Below are positions 15,733-22,053 of a stretch of DNA of 22,053 nucleotides, piece by piece. The DNA lies in assembly GCA_013821585.1 (NCBI GenBank), contig JACDGO010000002.1, positions 1 through 22,053 of the forward strand, given 5' to 3'. Source of the stretch: Sphingomonadaceae bacterium. GTDB taxonomy: Bacteria > Pseudomonadota > Alphaproteobacteria > Sphingomonadales > Sphingomonadaceae. Below the pieces are notes generated by a model. That model saw only the letters and a program-made list of their open reading frames with translations. It did no database searches and had not been told where the DNA came from. Position numbers and translations under genes: made by a program. Each line of letters starts with the position of its first letter. The first letter of the stretch is position 1.

Positions 15733-16218
15733 TCATGTAGCGACGGTCGATGCCGGATCTGCCAGCGCAGCCTTGATCACGATCGGCGTGATGATCGCGC
15801 CGAGCATGACGCCATAGGCAATCTTGAAGATCATCACGGCGCCATAGCTCCAGTCGCCATGCCAGGTTGAGCGCAGCACACCCACAGACAGTGGCACCAA
15901 GGTCATAGTCGCGGCCAACGCGAGCAGCGGCGCTCTCAGCAGCAAATGACGGGGGAGGGGCAAGCCGCTGGTGGCGAGCGGCGGCACCTGTCCATTGCGC
16001 ACCGCCGCACGAGTGACGAGCGTGAGGGCAACCGCGGTCATCAGCGTGATCATGAACGTCGTCGGCACCAGATCGAACGCCAGGCCGGTCTTTCCCCACA
16101 GCTCGACTGCCGTCAGCCCGCCGAACATCACCCACACGAAGAGCGCACTGACGAGCGCGTTCAGCACCGCCGAAACGGCCTGCTGGATCCAGACGAATTT
16201 CCGTTGCTCACCATTCAT
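15733..16218 (-). CDS. Unrecognised four-helix inner-membrane protein
   Basis: A protein of 161 aa from ATG 16218 with an excellent TCAGGAGG Shine-Dalgarno five bases upstream. I see four hydrophobic segments: about 14-36 (AVSAVLNALVSALFVWVMFG), 48-70 (FDLVPTTFMITLMTAVALTL), 90-115 (LLLRAPLLALAATMTLVPLS) and 125-152 (YGAVMIFKIAYGVMLGAIIT). No catalytic motif or family signature is evident, so no function is assigned. It stands alone: convergent with the receptor (43 bp between stops, no clear terminator) and divergent from the Tat-subunit/GMC pair. It could be a membrane partner of the transporter or of the GMC dehydrogenase, but this is only position-based. Confidence 0.75.
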   Translation of the reverse strand: MNGEQRKFVWIQQAVSAVLNALVSALFVWVMFGGLTAVELWGKTGLAFDLVPTTFMITLMTAVALTLVTRAAVRNGQVPPLATSGLPLPRHLLLRAPLLALAATMTLVPLSVGVLRSTWHGDWSYGAVMIFKIAYGVMLGAIITPIVIKAALADPASTVAT

Positions 16219-16256
16219 CGCGGCCTCCTGACTTGATCGGTCATCCCGGCGCTAGT

Positions 16257-16287
16257 TTGGCCGGTCGCGCCACGCTCGGGGCATAAT
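16257..16287 (+). promoter_or_regulatory. Candidate promoter for the small-subunit/GMC pair
   Basis: TTGGCC (16257-16262), a 19-base spacer and CATAAT (16282-16287) lie in the 144-bp divergent gap ahead of the gene at 16363. The -10 box is good; the spacing is long, so the call is weak. The rest of the gap shows no other clear signal apart from the opposing gene's ribosome site. Confidence 0.2.
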
Positions 16288-16362
16288 AACGAGTGATGCC
16301 GACCGTCATATTAGCTATTTGCGCGGTGTGGCAGCGATCCCTTCTATGAGGGTGGAGATTTC

Positions 16363-16941
16363 ATGCAACCCACCCGACGCACCCTGTTGATTGGCGCAGC
16401 CGCCGGCACCGCCGCCATCGGTCTCGGCGTGCTGCCGTTCGTGATCGGCGATCGCACTGAGCATCTCACGCCGGCCGAAGCGAAGCATCGCGGCGTCCCG
16501 CTGACCAGCCTCGATAGTGCCGAGGCCGACATTTTGGGGCGGCTTGGCGACATTCTGCTGCCGGGCGCCGACCAGGCGGGGATCGTGAATTTCGTTGATC
16601 ATCACCTGTCGGTGCCATCGCCGGAAAGCCTGTTGATGGTTCGCTACATGGACGTCGCGCCGCCTTACCTCGATTTTTACCGAGCCGGGCTCGCGGCGAT
16701 GGACGGGGCGGCCAAGGCGGCACATGGCCAGCCGTTCGTGAAGTTGCCCGCGCAGGCCGCCGAACAGCTCGTCGTCGCGATGGGGCGGGAACAGCCGCGC
16801 GGCTGGCAGGGCCCCCCATCGCAACTCTTCTATTTCGTCACGCGCAGCGACGCGGTCGACGTCGTCTATGGCACCCGCGCCGGGTTCGAGAAGCTCGGGA
16901 TTCCGTACATGGCGCATATCGAGCCGGAAAAGGACTGGTGA
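16363..16941 (+). CDS. Gluconate 2-dehydrogenase subunit 3-like protein with Tat-type signal
   Basis: A protein of 192 aa from ATG 16363, with GGTGGAG upstream. The N-terminus PTRRTLLIGAAAGTAAIGLG is a twin-arginine-type signal. The body (LTSLDSAEADILGRLGDILLPGADQAGIVNFVDHHL) matches the small gamma subunit of gluconate 2-dehydrogenase and FAD glucose dehydrogenase, which acts as a hitch-hiker chaperone carrying the cofactor-loaded alpha subunit through the Tat pathway. Its stop overlaps the start of the GMC gene (GTGA), so the two should form one periplasmic dehydrogenase. No c-type cytochrome subunit gene is present here, so the electron acceptor must be encoded elsewhere. It could also serve the first GMC protein, which lacks its own partner. 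Confidence 0.88.
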   Translation: MQPTRRTLLIGAAAGTAAIGLGVLPFVIGDRTEHLTPAEAKHRGVPLTSLDSAEADILGRLGDILLPGADQAGIVNFVDHHLSVPSPESLLMVRYMDVAPPYLDFYRAGLAAMDGAAKAAHGQPFVKLPAQAAEQLVVAMGREQPRGWQGPPSQLFYFVTRSDAVDVVYGTRAGFEKLGIPYMAHIEPEKDW

Positions 16942-18518
16942 GCGGCACGAAGGCTCCAGACAAAGTCGATGTTGTCATTGTCGGGGCCGGGGCCGCCGGA
17001 TCGCTCTATGCCGCCAAGCTGGCCGGTGCTGGCAAGTCGGTGGTGGTGCTCGAGGCCGGGCCGCCATGGACCGCGGCCGATCTCACCAGCTCGCAGATCT
17101 GGGCGCGCCGCCTGAAATGGGGCGGCCCCAATGTCGACTTCCAGGGTGACCACCATAGTTTCCCGCATAATCTGAACACCGGGTGGGGCTTCGGCGGTTC
17201 TGCGCTGCACCATTATGCGACCTGGCCGCGCATGCCGCGCGATTCGTTCAAACTGCGCGGCCTGCACGGGATGGGCCGTGACTGGCCGTTCGATTATGAC
17301 GAGCTGCGCCCGTGGTACGACCAGATCCAGAAGGACGTGGGGATTTCGGGCGATGCGACGAAGGAACACTGGCGCCCGCCCGGCGACGCGTATCCGATGC
17401 CTGGGATGAAGACCTTCGGGCAGGGGCGAATCCTGGCGCGCGGCTTCGAGAAGCTGGGGCTGCCGGTCGCACCACTGCCCGCCGCGATTAACACCAAGTG
17501 GTATAACAACCGGCCGCCGTGCCAGTATGACGGGTGGTGCGATGCGGGTTGCCCGATCCTGGCCCTCGCCAATCCGTTCGCGACCTATTTCCCGCAGGCC
17601 CAGGCGGCCGGGGCGAAGCTGCAATCGCGCGCGACCGTGCTGCGGATCGTACCGGGCGCCAAGGCCCGCGCCGCGGGGGTCGAATATGCCGACGAGAAGG
17701 GGCGCCGGATCATCCAGCACGCCGATGTCGTGGTGCTGGCGGCCTCGGGCGTGCAAAACCCGCGCTTGCTGCTCAACTCCGCTGCCGCCGAGTGGCCAAA
17801 GGGGGCGGGAAACGACACCGACCAGGTTGGGCGCAACTTCATGCTCGACGGGGTGGCGCTAACCTACGGCCTGTTCGCCGAGGAGACCGAGCCGCACATG
17901 GGCGTTTCGGCCGGGCAATTGATGCACCGGGCGCTGTATGGCGAACGGCCGGGCGCGCCGTTCGGCAGCTATCAGTGGCAGATTGCGCCGGCGATGAAGC
18001 CGAACGACATCTTCGGCATCGCCATCTCGCGGGGCGATCTGATCGGGCAACCGCTGCACGACTTCATCAGGCGCGCTAGCCGCCACATCGCCAATTCGGT
18101 GGCGATGATCGAGCAGCTCGCCAACCCGGACAACCGCGTGACGCTGAGCGGCGATAACGATGCGTTCGGAATGCCAAAAGCGAAGATCCTCCACAATTTC
18201 GGGACGCAGATGCCGACGATGTGGCGGCACTGCATCGACGAAGGGCTGGCGGTGATGCAGGCGGCGGGGGCGCTCGAGAAATGGAGCGCGCCGATGGTCT
18301 CGGGCCATCTTGGCGGGGGCACCATCATGGGGGCAGATCCGGTGGATTCGGTGACGGATGCCTATGGCCGGGTCCACGGCATCGCCAACATCGTCATCGG
18401 CGGCTCCGGCCTGTTTCCGTCGACCGGGGGCACCAGTCCGACCTTCAGCCTGATGGCGGTGGCATTGCGCTCGGTCGAGCATATGCTCGGCCATTGGAGC
18501 GACTACGCTGCGGCGTAG
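16938..18518 (+). CDS. GMC-family FAD dehydrogenase alpha subunit, paralogue of the 10629 gene
   Basis: A protein of 526 aa starting at GTG 16938 inside a GTGA overlap with the Tat small subunit. GAGAAG and VVVLEAGPPW form the FAD site; the segment LTSSQIWARRLKWGG is identical in the other GMC protein. CQYDGWCDAGC (C195, C201, C205) is a CX5CX3C motif, like the 3Fe-4S ligands of FAD glucose dehydrogenase. Catalytic H457 sits in GHLGGGTIMG; the partner Asn of the NPT motif is S500 (SPTF). Translocation would occur with the small subunit, so it is probably periplasmic, oxidising an alcohol or sugar-like group of the imported substrate. It is close to the 10629 protein through most of its length. 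Its last 16 bp overlap the convergent SnoaL-like gene. Confidence 0.94.
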   Translation: MSGTKAPDKVDVVIVGAGAAGSLYAAKLAGAGKSVVVLEAGPPWTAADLTSSQIWARRLKWGGPNVDFQGDHHSFPHNLNTGWGFGGSALHHYATWPRMPRDSFKLRGLHGMGRDWPFDYDELRPWYDQIQKDVGISGDATKEHWRPPGDAYPMPGMKTFGQGRILARGFEKLGLPVAPLPAAINTKWYNNRPPCQYDGWCDAGCPILALANPFATYFPQAQAAGAKLQSRATVLRIVPGAKARAAGVEYADEKGRRIIQHADVVVLAASGVQNPRLLLNSAAAEWPKGAGNDTDQVGRNFMLDGVALTYGLFAEETEPHMGVSAGQLMHRALYGERPGAPFGSYQWQIAPAMKPNDIFGIAISRGDLIGQPLHDFIRRASRHIANSVAMIEQLANPDNRVTLSGDNDAFGMPKAKILHNFGTQMPTMWRHCIDEGLAVMQAAGALEKWSAPMVSGHLGGGTIMGADPVDSVTDAYGRVHGIANIVIGGSGLFPSTGGTSPTFSLMAVALRSVEHMLGHWSDYAAA

Positions 18519-18961
18519 CTGGGATCGTCGCGCCCGCGACATCCTCTCGGCAGGCCGATTTCCCCGGCGAACCAGCCGGTATTCACTGGGCGCTGCGTCC
18601 CGAAATCGATGACCTCCGCGTGTCGCGCGATGGCCATTGCGCCGTTGTGCTCGGTCACGGTCTGGAGGTAGCGGGCGCGCACGATCAACTCGGTTGGTCC
18701 CGGGAGAAGATGCCAGGCATCGACATATGCCTCGACCTTGTCGCCCTCGACGAGCAGGTTCGAGACGCAGTGCCGGGTCGATTCCATCGAGCCCATGAAG
18801 CCCATCGCCACGTCGATGAAGCCGTCGACCCCGCCGCGGTAAATCGCGCCCATGTCGATCTCGGCGCCGGGATGGAAGACCGAGCGGAGCAAGTCGGCAT
18901 CGAGCCGGTCGAGCGCGCGGCAATAGCGATAAACCAGGGTGGCGATGGCATCGTGGTTCAT
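18503..18961 (-). CDS. SnoaL/NTF2-like protein
   Basis: A protein of 152 aa from ATG 18961, an ATGA overlap with the CoA-ligase stop that excludes the longer upstream frame. The region MNHDAIATLVYRYCRALDR and then FHPGAEIDMGAIYRGG is typical of SnoaL_4/NTF2-like proteins. The superfamily includes hydratases, isomerases, scytalone dehydratase and ring-hydroxylating dioxygenase small subunits. The function here may be dehydration or isomerisation of a CoA or hydroxylated intermediate, but no catalytic residue can be named with confidence. As the last gene of the operon it ends within the convergent GMC gene (16-bp overlap). Confidence 0.8.
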   Translation of the reverse strand: MNHDAIATLVYRYCRALDRLDADLLRSVFHPGAEIDMGAIYRGGVDGFIDVAMGFMGSMESTRHCVSNLLVEGDKVEAYVDAWHLLPGPTELIVRARYLQTVTEHNGAMAIARHAEVIDFGTQRPVNTGWFAGEIGLPRGCRGRDDPSYAAA

Positions 18962-20559
18962 GAGCTTGCCTTGTGCCGGAGGGCGAACCGCTGCAGCTTG
19001 CCCGTCAGCGTCTTGGGCAGTTCCGCTACGAATTCGATTTCGCGCGGATATTTGTATGGAGCGATGGCCGCCTTGACCTGGTCCTGCAGTGCCTTCGCAA
19101 GCACGGCATCGCCGGTGATACTCCCGGCAAGGATGACGAACGCCTTCACTTTCTGGCCGCGCTCGGGACAGGGCACGCCGACCACCGCGCATTCGACGAC
19201 CGACGGATGCAGGAGCAGGGCGTTTTCGACTTCCGGCGCGGCGACATTGTAGCCTGACGAGATGATCATGTCGTCAGACCGGGCGACGAACCAGCAATAG
19301 CCGTCGTCGTCGATCCTGAATGTGTCGCCCGTGATGTTCCAGCCGGCGACGACATAATCCCGCTGCCGCTCGTCATCGAAATAGCGGCAGCCGGTCGGTC
19401 CCTTGACGGCGAGGCGCCCGCTACCCGACGGGCGAAACGCGTTGTCCTCGTCCAGTACGGCGGTTCGGTAGCCCGGCACGGCCTTGCCGGTCGAACCGGG
19501 GCGGATCGCGTCGCCCGATGCGGAGATGAAGATGTGCATCATCTCGGTCGCGCCGATGCCGTCGATGAGGCGGTGTCCGGTCGCCTCGTGCCACGCGTGC
19601 CACGTCGCGACGGGCAAATGCTCGCCGGCCGAAACGCAGGTCCGCAGGGTCGAAATGTCATGCTCGTCGACGATCCCGGTCATTACCTTGTAGGCGGTCG
19701 GCGCGGTGGCGAGCGTGGTGACGCGATACTTTTCGACGGCTTCGAGCAGCGCTCGGGGACCCGGCTGTTCGACGGTAACCGCGGTGCCCCCGAAGCGCCA
19801 CGGGAAGATCAGCAACATGCCGAGGCCGAAGGTGAACGCGATCGGGGCGGAGCAGGCCCAGCGGTCGCCTGGTTGGGGCTGCAGGATATGCCGGGCGAAC
19901 CCGTCGGCGGGAATGAGGACGTCGCGGTGAAACTGGACGCAGCCCTTCGCACGACCGGTGGTGCCCGAGGTGAAGGCCACGAGCGCGACATCGTCACGGT
20001 GGGTTTCCACTGCCTTGAACCCCGGCGCGACTCGCCGCAGCCGGTCCTCCAATTCGCCCCCCGAGTCACCGTCATAGGTGACAAGTTTCGGTGTTTTCGC
20101 GGCGCTTCCGGCGGCGCTTCGATAGTCGTCGAGATAGCGGCTATCGACAATCGCGTGACTGACCTCGGCGCGATCGATGATCGTCCTGATCTCGCCGGCA
20201 CGCAGGATCGGCATGGTCGCTACGACGACACCGCCGGCTTTGAGGATGCCCAGCCACGCTGCGAACATCGTCGCGCAATTCGGTCCTCGAAGCAGAACGC
20301 GGTTGCCGGGGACGAGCGCTTCGTCTTCCGCGAGCAGGCGCGCGATCCGGTCCGACCAATCGCTCATCTGGCGGTAGGTCCACGAGCCGGAGTCGTTGAG
20401 AACGGCGAGCGCATTGGGGTCGCCCTTGTCGATCAGCTCGACAGCGGCGTTGAGCCGCTCGGGATAATCGAACTCCGGCAGGTCAAACAGGAACTCTGGC
20501 TGCTGGTCGGCTGGGGGGAGCCGGTCGCGGATGAACGTGTCGACAGGCTCGGTGGTCAT
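18958..20559 (-). CDS. AMP-forming CoA ligase, benzoate/2-aminobenzoate type
   Basis: A protein of 533 aa from ATG 20559, in an ATGA overlap with the RidA stop. All adenylate-forming motifs are present: FTSGTTGRAKG (196-206), GIGATEM (334-340), GD at 411-412, DDMIISSGYNVAAPEVE (429-445) and the catalytic lysine K521 in LTGKLQR. The organisation and the segment MPILRAGEIRTIIDRA are like benzoate-CoA and 2-aminobenzoate-CoA ligases, so the acid is probably aromatic. Reaction: acid + ATP + CoA to acyl-CoA + AMP + PPi. Neighbouring RidA and 4-hydroxybenzoyl-CoA-type thioesterase genes resemble the gene company of 2-aminobenzoyl-CoA clusters, as I recall. Substrate remains unproven. Confidence 0.93.
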   Translation of the reverse strand: MTTEPVDTFIRDRLPPADQQPEFLFDLPEFDYPERLNAAVELIDKGDPNALAVLNDSGSWTYRQMSDWSDRIARLLAEDEALVPGNRVLLRGPNCATMFAAWLGILKAGGVVVATMPILRAGEIRTIIDRAEVSHAIVDSRYLDDYRSAAGSAAKTPKLVTYDGDSGGELEDRLRRVAPGFKAVETHRDDVALVAFTSGTTGRAKGCVQFHRDVLIPADGFARHILQPQPGDRWACSAPIAFTFGLGMLLIFPWRFGGTAVTVEQPGPRALLEAVEKYRVTTLATAPTAYKVMTGIVDEHDISTLRTCVSAGEHLPVATWHAWHEATGHRLIDGIGATEMMHIFISASGDAIRPGSTGKAVPGYRTAVLDEDNAFRPSGSGRLAVKGPTGCRYFDDERQRDYVVAGWNITGDTFRIDDDGYCWFVARSDDMIISSGYNVAAPEVENALLLHPSVVECAVVGVPCPERGQKVKAFVILAGSITGDAVLAKALQDQVKAAIAPYKYPREIEFVAELPKTLTGKLQRFALRHKASS

Positions 20560-20960
20560 TCTTCCGGCACCACCGCGGTTGTCTCGACTTCGAGCTTCGC
20601 CGCGGGCTCCACCAGCCGGGTCACTTCGACCACCGCCATCGCGGGATAATGACGCCCGATGATCTCCCGATAGGCGGTGCCCACGTCGCGCACGGCATCG
20701 ACATATTCGTCGCGGCTTGTGACGTACCATGTCATGCGCACGATATGTTCAGGGCCGGCGCTGGCTTCGGCCAGCACGGCAAGCGTGTTGTGAAACACCT
20801 GCCGCGCCTGGCCGACAAAGTCGGTCGCGGGGAACTGCTCATGCTCGTCCCAACCGATGATTCCCGCCGTGAAGACCATGCGGCCTCGCGCCGAGATGCC
20901 GTTGGCGTAACCCTTCGGCCGGGGCCAGCCGGGGGGCTGCAGCGTCTGGTGATTGGTCAA
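20556..20960 (-). CDS. RidA (YjgF/YER057c/UK114) family protein
   Basis: TTG 20960 is the preferred start: GGAGAG lies six bases before it and it falls in a TTGA overlap with the thioesterase stop, like the other junctions of this operon. An ATG at 20990 would add 10 residues but lacks a ribosome site. The 134-aa protein has the family core GYANGISARGRMVFTAG and HIVRMTWYVT. R115 in VEVTRL matches the Arg105 of E. coli RidA that acts in imine/enamine deamination. The family includes 2-aminomuconate deaminase, RutC and 2-iminobutanoate deaminase. Here it may hydrolyse an enamine or imine produced from an amino-aromatic or N-heterocycle. It is the second-to-last catalytic gene before the CoA ligase. 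Confidence 0.9.
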   Translation of the reverse strand: MTNHQTLQPPGWPRPKGYANGISARGRMVFTAGIIGWDEHEQFPATDFVGQARQVFHNTLAVLAEASAGPEHIVRMTWYVTSRDEYVDAVRDVGTAYREIIGRHYPAMAVVEVTRLVEPAAKLEVETTAVVPEE

Positions 20961-21370
20961 TTGACGCTCTCCAATATTCGCGCTCGCCACTCGTCGGGCC
21001 AGGCGATTGATTTTGTGGTGCGGCTGTCGATGAGGACTTGCTTATACTGAACGTCGAACCGCGCTTCGCCGCCGCAAGATGCGCTTAACGCCAGCGCGAC
21101 CGAACTGCGCCCGACGGCGGTTACGGTCAGGGAGAAATCGAGCCAGTCCCCGAGCACGCTCACCGCCACGAATTGCGCATTGAGATCGACGGTTGGAAGT
21201 GCCCAGCCCAGTTCGAGATGCATCTTGCGCCGAGACACACCGACTACTTGCTCGGTCCAGTCTTCGATGACGCCATCGCAAAGCTCGAAATAGCGCGGGT
21301 AGTATGCGATGCCGGCCGGATCGCAGTGGCCAAAACGCAACCTTTGCCTGACCTCGAATGGCGTGTTCAT
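20957..21370 (-). CDS. 4-hydroxybenzoyl-CoA-type thioesterase (hotdog fold)
   Basis: A protein of 137 aa from ATG 21370, in an ATGA overlap with the acyl-CoA dehydrogenase stop. [19 protein letters not shown] (12-30) is the signature of 4-hydroxybenzoyl-CoA thioesterases; D17 corresponds to the catalytic Asp. Members release CoA from aryl- or short acyl-CoA thioesters. In an operon with a CoA ligase it probably recycles CoA from dead-end or slowly used intermediates. Only a single hotdog domain is present, normal for the family. Confidence 0.92.
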   Translation of the reverse strand: MNTPFEVRQRLRFGHCDPAGIAYYPRYFELCDGVIEDWTEQVVGVSRRKMHLELGWALPTVDLNAQFVAVSVLGDWLDFSLTVTAVGRSSVALALSASCGGEARFDVQYKQVLIDSRTTKSIAWPDEWRARILESVN

Positions 21371-22053
21371 GTCGCGAACGTTTTTAGGTGCTGGCGCGCG
21401 ATAACAATTTTCTGCACCTCCGAGGCGCCCTCGTAAATTCGCAGCGCTCGCACCTCGCGATACAGGCTTTCGACGATTTGGCCGCGAGTAACGCCAAGGC
21501 CGCCGAACATCTGCACGGCCTTGTCGATCACCGCCTGCGCGCTATCCGTCGCGTGCAGCTTGGCAAGCGCGGCCTCGCGGCTGTTGCGCTGACCCTTCAC
21601 ATCGCGGAGCCACCCGGCACGGTAAATCAGGAGCGCGGAGGTTTCGACGTCGAGCACCATCTCGGCAAGTTTCGACTGGGTGATCGGATTGTCGGCGAGG
21701 GTGCCGGTCCCGAGCTTGCGGCTCAGCGCTCGGTGCGTGGCTTCGTCCAGGGCGCGTCGGGCAAAGCCCAGCGCAGCGGCGCCAACGGTGGTGCGGAAGA
21801 TGTCGAGCGTCGCCATCGCTTGGGGAAAGCCTTGCCCGCGCTCGCCGAGCAGCGCGTCGGGCGCGAGCGACATGTCGTCGAAGCGGATCGTCGCCAGCGG
21901 ATGCGGCGCGATCACCTCGATTCGCTCGGCAATCACGAGGCCCGGGGTATCCGCGTCGACGATGAAACTCGAAACGCCTCGCGCCCCCGCCGCCTCGCCG
22001 GTTCGCGCGAACAGGACATAATAATCTGCGATCCCGCCATTGGAGATGTAGGT
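21367..22053 (-). CDS. Acyl-CoA dehydrogenase, C-terminal part; N-terminus beyond right edge
   Basis: The frame is open from the right edge to the stop at 21367: about 228 residues are visible. Reading the first bases in this frame gives [16 protein letters not shown], a usual ACAD middle-domain segment, so the start lies outside; any start inside the window (GTG at 21936 is the most upstream candidate in frame) is false. [19 protein letters not shown] and [20 protein letters not shown] are C-terminal-domain features, and IYEGASEV has the canonical catalytic glutamate. Unlike the dehydrogenase at 4769, this is a normal ACAD. It is the first visible gene of the five-gene minus operon and is coupled to the thioesterase. 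Confidence 0.9.
   Translation of the reverse strand, partial: TYISNGGIADYYVLFARTGEAAGARGVSSFIVDADTPGLVIAERIEVIAPHPLATIRFDDMSLAPDALLGERGQGFPQAMATLDIFRTTVGAAALGFARRALDEATHRALSRKLGTGTLADNPITQSKLAEMVLDVETSALLIYRAGWLRDVKGQRNSREAALAKLHATDSAQAVIDKAVQMFGGLGVTRGQIVESLYREVRALRIYEGASEVQKIVIARQHLKTFAT

Noticed and set aside
17859..18923. Long minus-strand open frame (354 codons) opposite the second GMC gene
   Set aside because: Arg-rich shadow translation without motifs; it overlaps both the GMC gene and the SnoaL-like gene.
1..22053. CRISPR array, tRNA or rRNA genes, insertion sequences, phage or plasmid origins
   Set aside because: No regularly spaced repeats, tRNA cloverleaf, rRNA segments, transposase or integrase motifs or terminal repeats were seen on either strand.

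Overview
The window looks like a catabolic gene cluster from a high-GC alphaproteobacterium, most likely a sphingomonad. The grounds are the Sphingomonas-type TonB-dependent receptor, the dense 4-bp ATGA/GTGA gene overlaps, and the mix of CoA-dependent aromatic enzymes, flavin oxidoreductases and LysR regulators. Genus is inference. No RNA gene, insertion sequence, phage gene or CRISPR array is visible. Almost every base is coding.

Layout. (1) 1-3861: a truncated acetoacetate-decarboxylase-family gene (minus, running off the left edge) is divergent from a LysR regulator. A RutA-like LLM flavin monooxygenase and an FAH-family hydrolase follow on the minus strand. (2) 3862-4785: a second, paralogous LysR regulator, divergent from the FAH gene. 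Both divergent gaps contain a CCAT-N11-ATG element that fits a LysR T-N11-A box. (3) 12194-4769, minus: a seven-gene operon in the order GMC oxidoreductase, 2-keto-4-pentenoate hydratase-like protein, NicX-type ring-cleavage dioxygenase, alpha/beta hydrolase, PTGR/CurA-like MDR reductase, quinone-oxidoreductase-like MDR protein, and an atypical acyl-CoA dehydrogenase. (4) 12349-15689, plus: a NAD(P)-binding atypical SDR, then a TonB-dependent receptor whose leader holds overlapping inverted repeats. (5) 15733-16218, minus: an unrecognised four-helix membrane protein. (6) 16363-18518, plus: a Tat-signal gluconate-2-dehydrogenase subunit-3-like protein coupled to a second GMC oxidoreductase, a close paralogue of the first. 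(7) 22053-18503, minus: a tightly coupled five-gene operon of acyl-CoA dehydrogenase (cut by the right edge), 4-hydroxybenzoyl-CoA-type thioesterase, RidA protein, benzoate/2-aminobenzoate-type CoA ligase and SnoaL-like protein.

How it may work (inference). A substrate enters through the receptor. A side-chain alcohol or similar group is oxidised by the GMC dehydrogenases, which carry a Cys motif that can hold a 3Fe-4S cluster, together with the small Tat subunit. An aromatic or N-heteroaromatic acid is activated by the CoA ligase, with the thioesterase, RidA and dehydrogenase handling CoA esters and enamine/imine intermediates. The NicX-type dioxygenase opens a hydroxylated ring and the hydrolase, hydratase, FAH protein and reductases take the product toward central metabolism. 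The NicX/hydrolase pair resembles the nicotinate pathway, but no nicotinate hydroxylase, maleamate amidase or maleate isomerase is present, so the substrate is probably not plain nicotinate. The most interesting candidate for an undescribed system is this NicX-centred operon together with the two GMC dehydrogenases and the CoA-ligase/RidA module.
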